A DNA stretch of 64,000 bases, taken from Ceratorhiza oryzae-sativae. Its lineage: Eukaryota > Basidiomycota > Agaricomycetes > Cantharellales > Ceratobasidiaceae. The notes beneath the pieces are model-generated. The model saw only the letters and a program-made list of their open reading frames with translations, was not told the DNA's origin and did not search any database. The DNA lies in the NCBI GenBank assembly GCA_030998015.1, contig JARWMV010000236.1, positions 1,240,001 to 1,304,000 of the forward strand, read 5' to 3'. This document shows, one piece after another, positions 60,911-64,000 of this stretch. Each line of letters begins with the position of its first letter. Within the stretch, counting starts at the first letter, position 1. A program made the position numbers and the translations under genes.

Positions 60911-63887
60911 CTATGCTACCTCGGCTCTAAGCTGTCGGCCAAACTCGACGTATTCATCAAGGCATTCCGGGTTACGCAACGTCGAAAGGTTAATGGTCGA
61001 CTTTGGTGCACCGTTTATGATCTTCTTGACGGGGACCTCCACCCTGCAAGCCACTGGTGTATCAGCCCGGTCCGAAGAATCAGGGTTAGAGTGTGAACGA
61101 ACCTTTTTCCGTTCAGAGTGTGGGGTATTTCGCCCTGTATCTGTAGTATCTAAGGGCTATGCATGAGCGACACCGAATATCCGTGCCGAGCAAAGTTAAA
61201 TTACCCTTTCAGGACAATGCCTTGGACTGCGTTTTTTCCTTATTTCTTCTCTGATACGCTTGCGCAATTCACCCGTCAAAGTTTGCCCTTCGGATAACTT
61301 TACGAATAGGATCACACGCTCATCTGCACCGCCCTGGATCGCTTGTCCTATCACCAACGAGTCGAGAATAATTGAAAAAAAGGTCTGGTCCAGCACTTCG
61401 TAGATTTCGCTCGAACCAAACCGAACTCCACTTGGGTTGAGGACTCCATCGCTTCGACCTAAATTTTGTTAGAGACGACAGAAGCTAGTGTTGTGATACC
61501 TACCAAGCATGATCACGCCGCCGTTCTGAGTGATGCATACATAGTCGCCATGGTCTATATTCAAATTTCAGATTGCCTGTAGACTTATACTAGCATGCAC
61601 TCACGCCATATCCCCTTGTATACGTTGAAATAGGCTTCCTCATAGCGCTTCTGCGCTTTCAGTGTTTCGTCTTGGCTTGCATATCCCGACAAGGGCCAGA
61701 ATCCTGCAGGCTGGCACGGGAATGGGCGAGTGCAAACCTAGACGGCAAATCAACGAACATGACTGAGGTATACAATAGATAGACCTACCAGCTCCCCAGT
61801 TTCACCTTTAGGGAGTGGCTTTCCGTCTTGTGAAAAGGACTGTACCGCCATCCCTAGCATCCGGCATTGGACCTCCCCTCTATAGACTGGCAGTGTTGTA
61901 TTCATTCCAGCAAACAAACTACCGGCCAAATTGCTAAGCCAAAGTCTCCTACCAATGGAGAGGCTGCATACCTGCAAATGTCGGTGCCACCTAGCAGACG
62001 ACGTCAAACGTGAGATCAGCGCGCATGTATGCTGTCGTAACTAACCTGTGATAGACGCCAACAGCACATTCTTGGATATATGCTCGTAGACGTAGTCGAA
62101 TTGTTGCGGAGCGAGAGGCGACCCGGTCGAATAGATATGTCGCACAGCTGAAAGATCATGATGCTCCCGCGGTTTGTATCTTTTCTATGGAAATGTTTTA
62201 GCTCTTGTCGCCATTCCCTCCAGCAAAGACATACAGCGAGTTCGTCGAGGTATTTTGCACTGGGTAGAATTGTTTGGAACAACAAACGAGACGGCTCTGC
62301 ACCCCGACTCACCTGGTCCCGAAGATAGTAATCTTAAGGTCCTCGGCCATTCGCCACAAACAGGAAGGGTCTCGTAGTGGGCTTCCGTCGTATAACACAA
62401 GGGTGCATCCCACGCCCAAGCCACCCATTAAGAATTGGTACATCATCCCTGCCCCAAATCAAAGTGAGGTCCAGCCTAGGACAATCGTATCATCGCCACT
62501 TACATCCACTATTCAAAGTCAGGCTCGCACTCAGACAACATTAGAAATAAAACGTACGTTGTGGTATAATAAAAGAAAACGTCATTTGGCTTCATGTCTG
62601 CGCAAATCAGCAGTTCCTTCCGGGACTGGATCAACATTCCACCCGTTCGATGGACGATCGCTTTTGGTTTGCCTAGGACCCCATTGAATTTCAGCCGTGG
62701 ACCGATAAGTACCACATGAGCTCATACCGGTGGTCCCAGAGCTGAACATTATCCATAACGGGTGGTTAAACTCGACACGAGTCCAGGCAATGTTGCCGTT
62801 ATGATCTCTCCCGGCCGTCGATCGTTTGCCGCGATTCAAAAAATCGGACCAGCCCTCCCAAGCGCCTTCGCCATCGGCCGTCGGAGCCTCACCACGAGTC
62901 GCATCGATAATCACCACTTTCGGCGACTCAAGTCCCCGCTTGTTCAACCCTGCCAACAGAGCTTCGAGCTTCGGAATGTGCGGATGGCGTTTCCCATTGT
63001 ACCTGAAGGCATTCCGCTGAGCTCAACGCCCATTGTCGTGAAATGCTGGTGGGATGTGACACGTACGATACCGAGTTCACTGCGAAGATCACCTTCGGCC
63101 GTACTTGCTCGAACCTAGATTATCAAGCTCCAGACCGCTGTCCGATTAGGGGTATTTGCTTACCTCTCAAGAACACCATCTGGTCCGAAGTCCGCGGCCG
63201 CGCTGACCCACAATGCCCCTATCGCTGCGGTGGCAAGACAGACGACAGCAGTTTCCTGTGACAGGGCTAAACGATCAGCGGGTTACCCGATACATTCCAT
63301 CCAAGACGTACAATGCAATTTGAAGCGTAAGACGCTATCCGGTCACCTTTTGTGACACCTAGTTCCGTGAGTGCGGAGACAGCCCCCGCAACGCTTGCGT
63401 ACAACTCGGCATAAGTCACTTTGCGGAATGGAGGCCCGTCGAGGTCCGGAGTGGGTTCAACTTTGACAAAAGATAGATTCAGCCAGTGCTTGTTACCCCG
63501 GCCGTGTGGGGACTAACCAGCTTCTATCAAGGCTATTTTGTCAGGGGATTTACACCAAAGTGCATTCTCTGCCCAGTTTACGCGCGAGCCTGGGAACCAG
63601 TCTGGGTTATCTGCAGGGAGCGCCTTCTCGTCTACGATCTATAGTCTCGCGGTTAGATTCTGATCGCGTGTCGGATCATTCCTGCCTACGCTCGTCCCCC
63701 GCTCCCCAATAATGCCCGTCTCTTCCCACACTGAATCCCAAAATTTAGCGATATTCTCGATTGACCAATTCCAGAGTTCGTCGTGATTAGCCAAAGATGG
63801 ACCATATTTAGCGTTCATCTTGCGCATAAACTGTGAAGTACGGGCTTCACCCACGTTCCGTGGGGTAAATAGTGGGGTTGCGCTCAT
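60911..63887 (-). CDS. Acetoacetyl-CoA synthetase
   Basis: This cytosolic adenylate-forming enzyme converts acetoacetate, ATP and CoA to acetoacetyl-CoA for lipid and sterol synthesis. The N-terminal AACS segment is [20 protein letters not shown], then [20 protein letters not shown]. The core has [33 protein letters not shown], the P-loop [21 protein letters not shown] (split by an intron), [40 protein letters not shown] and [33 protein letters not shown] and [20 protein letters not shown] follow. The C-terminal catalytic Lys motif is [14 protein letters not shown]. It ends [10 protein letters not shown]. At least ten short introns. The whole gene is inside the window. ATG at 63887 is the family-like start. 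Confidence 0.93.
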
Positions 63888-64000
63888 CCGTGCAATAGAA
63901 AGTGTCCGGCTAGTCGTGGTTGACTCGTGAAAAGCGGCTGGCTCAAGCTCCGGAGCGCGTGTACACGTGACCGCGATATGAGACACAAGTGAGCGCTGGG

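Overview
This window is nuclear DNA of a filamentous basidiomycete, most likely an Agaricomycete and possibly from the Rhizoctonia/Ceratobasidium group; the genus is a weak inference. The genes are split by many GT-AG introns of about 45-65 nt with CTAAC-like branch points. Genes lie close together on both strands. The protein set is fungal: PAM17, VPS74, STB6-like, a Cdc10-type septin, a Cbk1/NDR kinase, a PXB/PX protein and a GPI-anchored GH9 enzyme. I found no operons, CRISPR arrays, rRNA, tRNA or intact transposons.

0-12.5 kb: the end of an MFS drug transporter; VPS74/GOLPH3; the Hsp90 co-chaperone AHA1, with an unusual hydrophobic C-terminal tail; a Fus1-like mucin/TM/SH3 protein; PAM17; a second single-pass membrane protein; and a DUF3429 membrane protein. 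12.5-26 kb: a PXB/PX lipid-binding protein, NDR kinase, STB6-like protein, CCDC47-like ER protein, an unrecognised small protein and an AT-hook protein. 27-45 kb: Pcl-type cyclin, septin Cdc10, Dom34/Pelota, bHLH factor, ELG1/ATAD5 clamp unloader, PDK-type mitochondrial kinase, MED20 and GH9. 44.8-48.4 kb is a gene-poor island. 48-64 kb: RING/LON protein, glucose-6-phosphate dehydrogenase, THOC5-like protein, Ubc8-type E2, three consecutive small multi-span membrane proteins on the same strand, and acetoacetyl-CoA synthetase.

Most genes are housekeeping and unrelated in function. Several (septin, NDR kinase, Fus1-like SH3 protein, Pcl cyclin) belong to polarity and cell-cycle machinery, but nothing shows they act as a cluster. 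The most unusual observations are a tail-anchor-like extension on AHA1, a candidate 21-nt intron at the end of the G6PD gene, a GH9 enzyme whose Asp-Ala-Gly-Asp catalytic motif reads Glu-Ala-Ala-Asn, a run of three multi-span membrane genes, and a reading-frame break in ELG1. All exon structures were assembled by eye; 5' ends and weak introns are the least certain parts.
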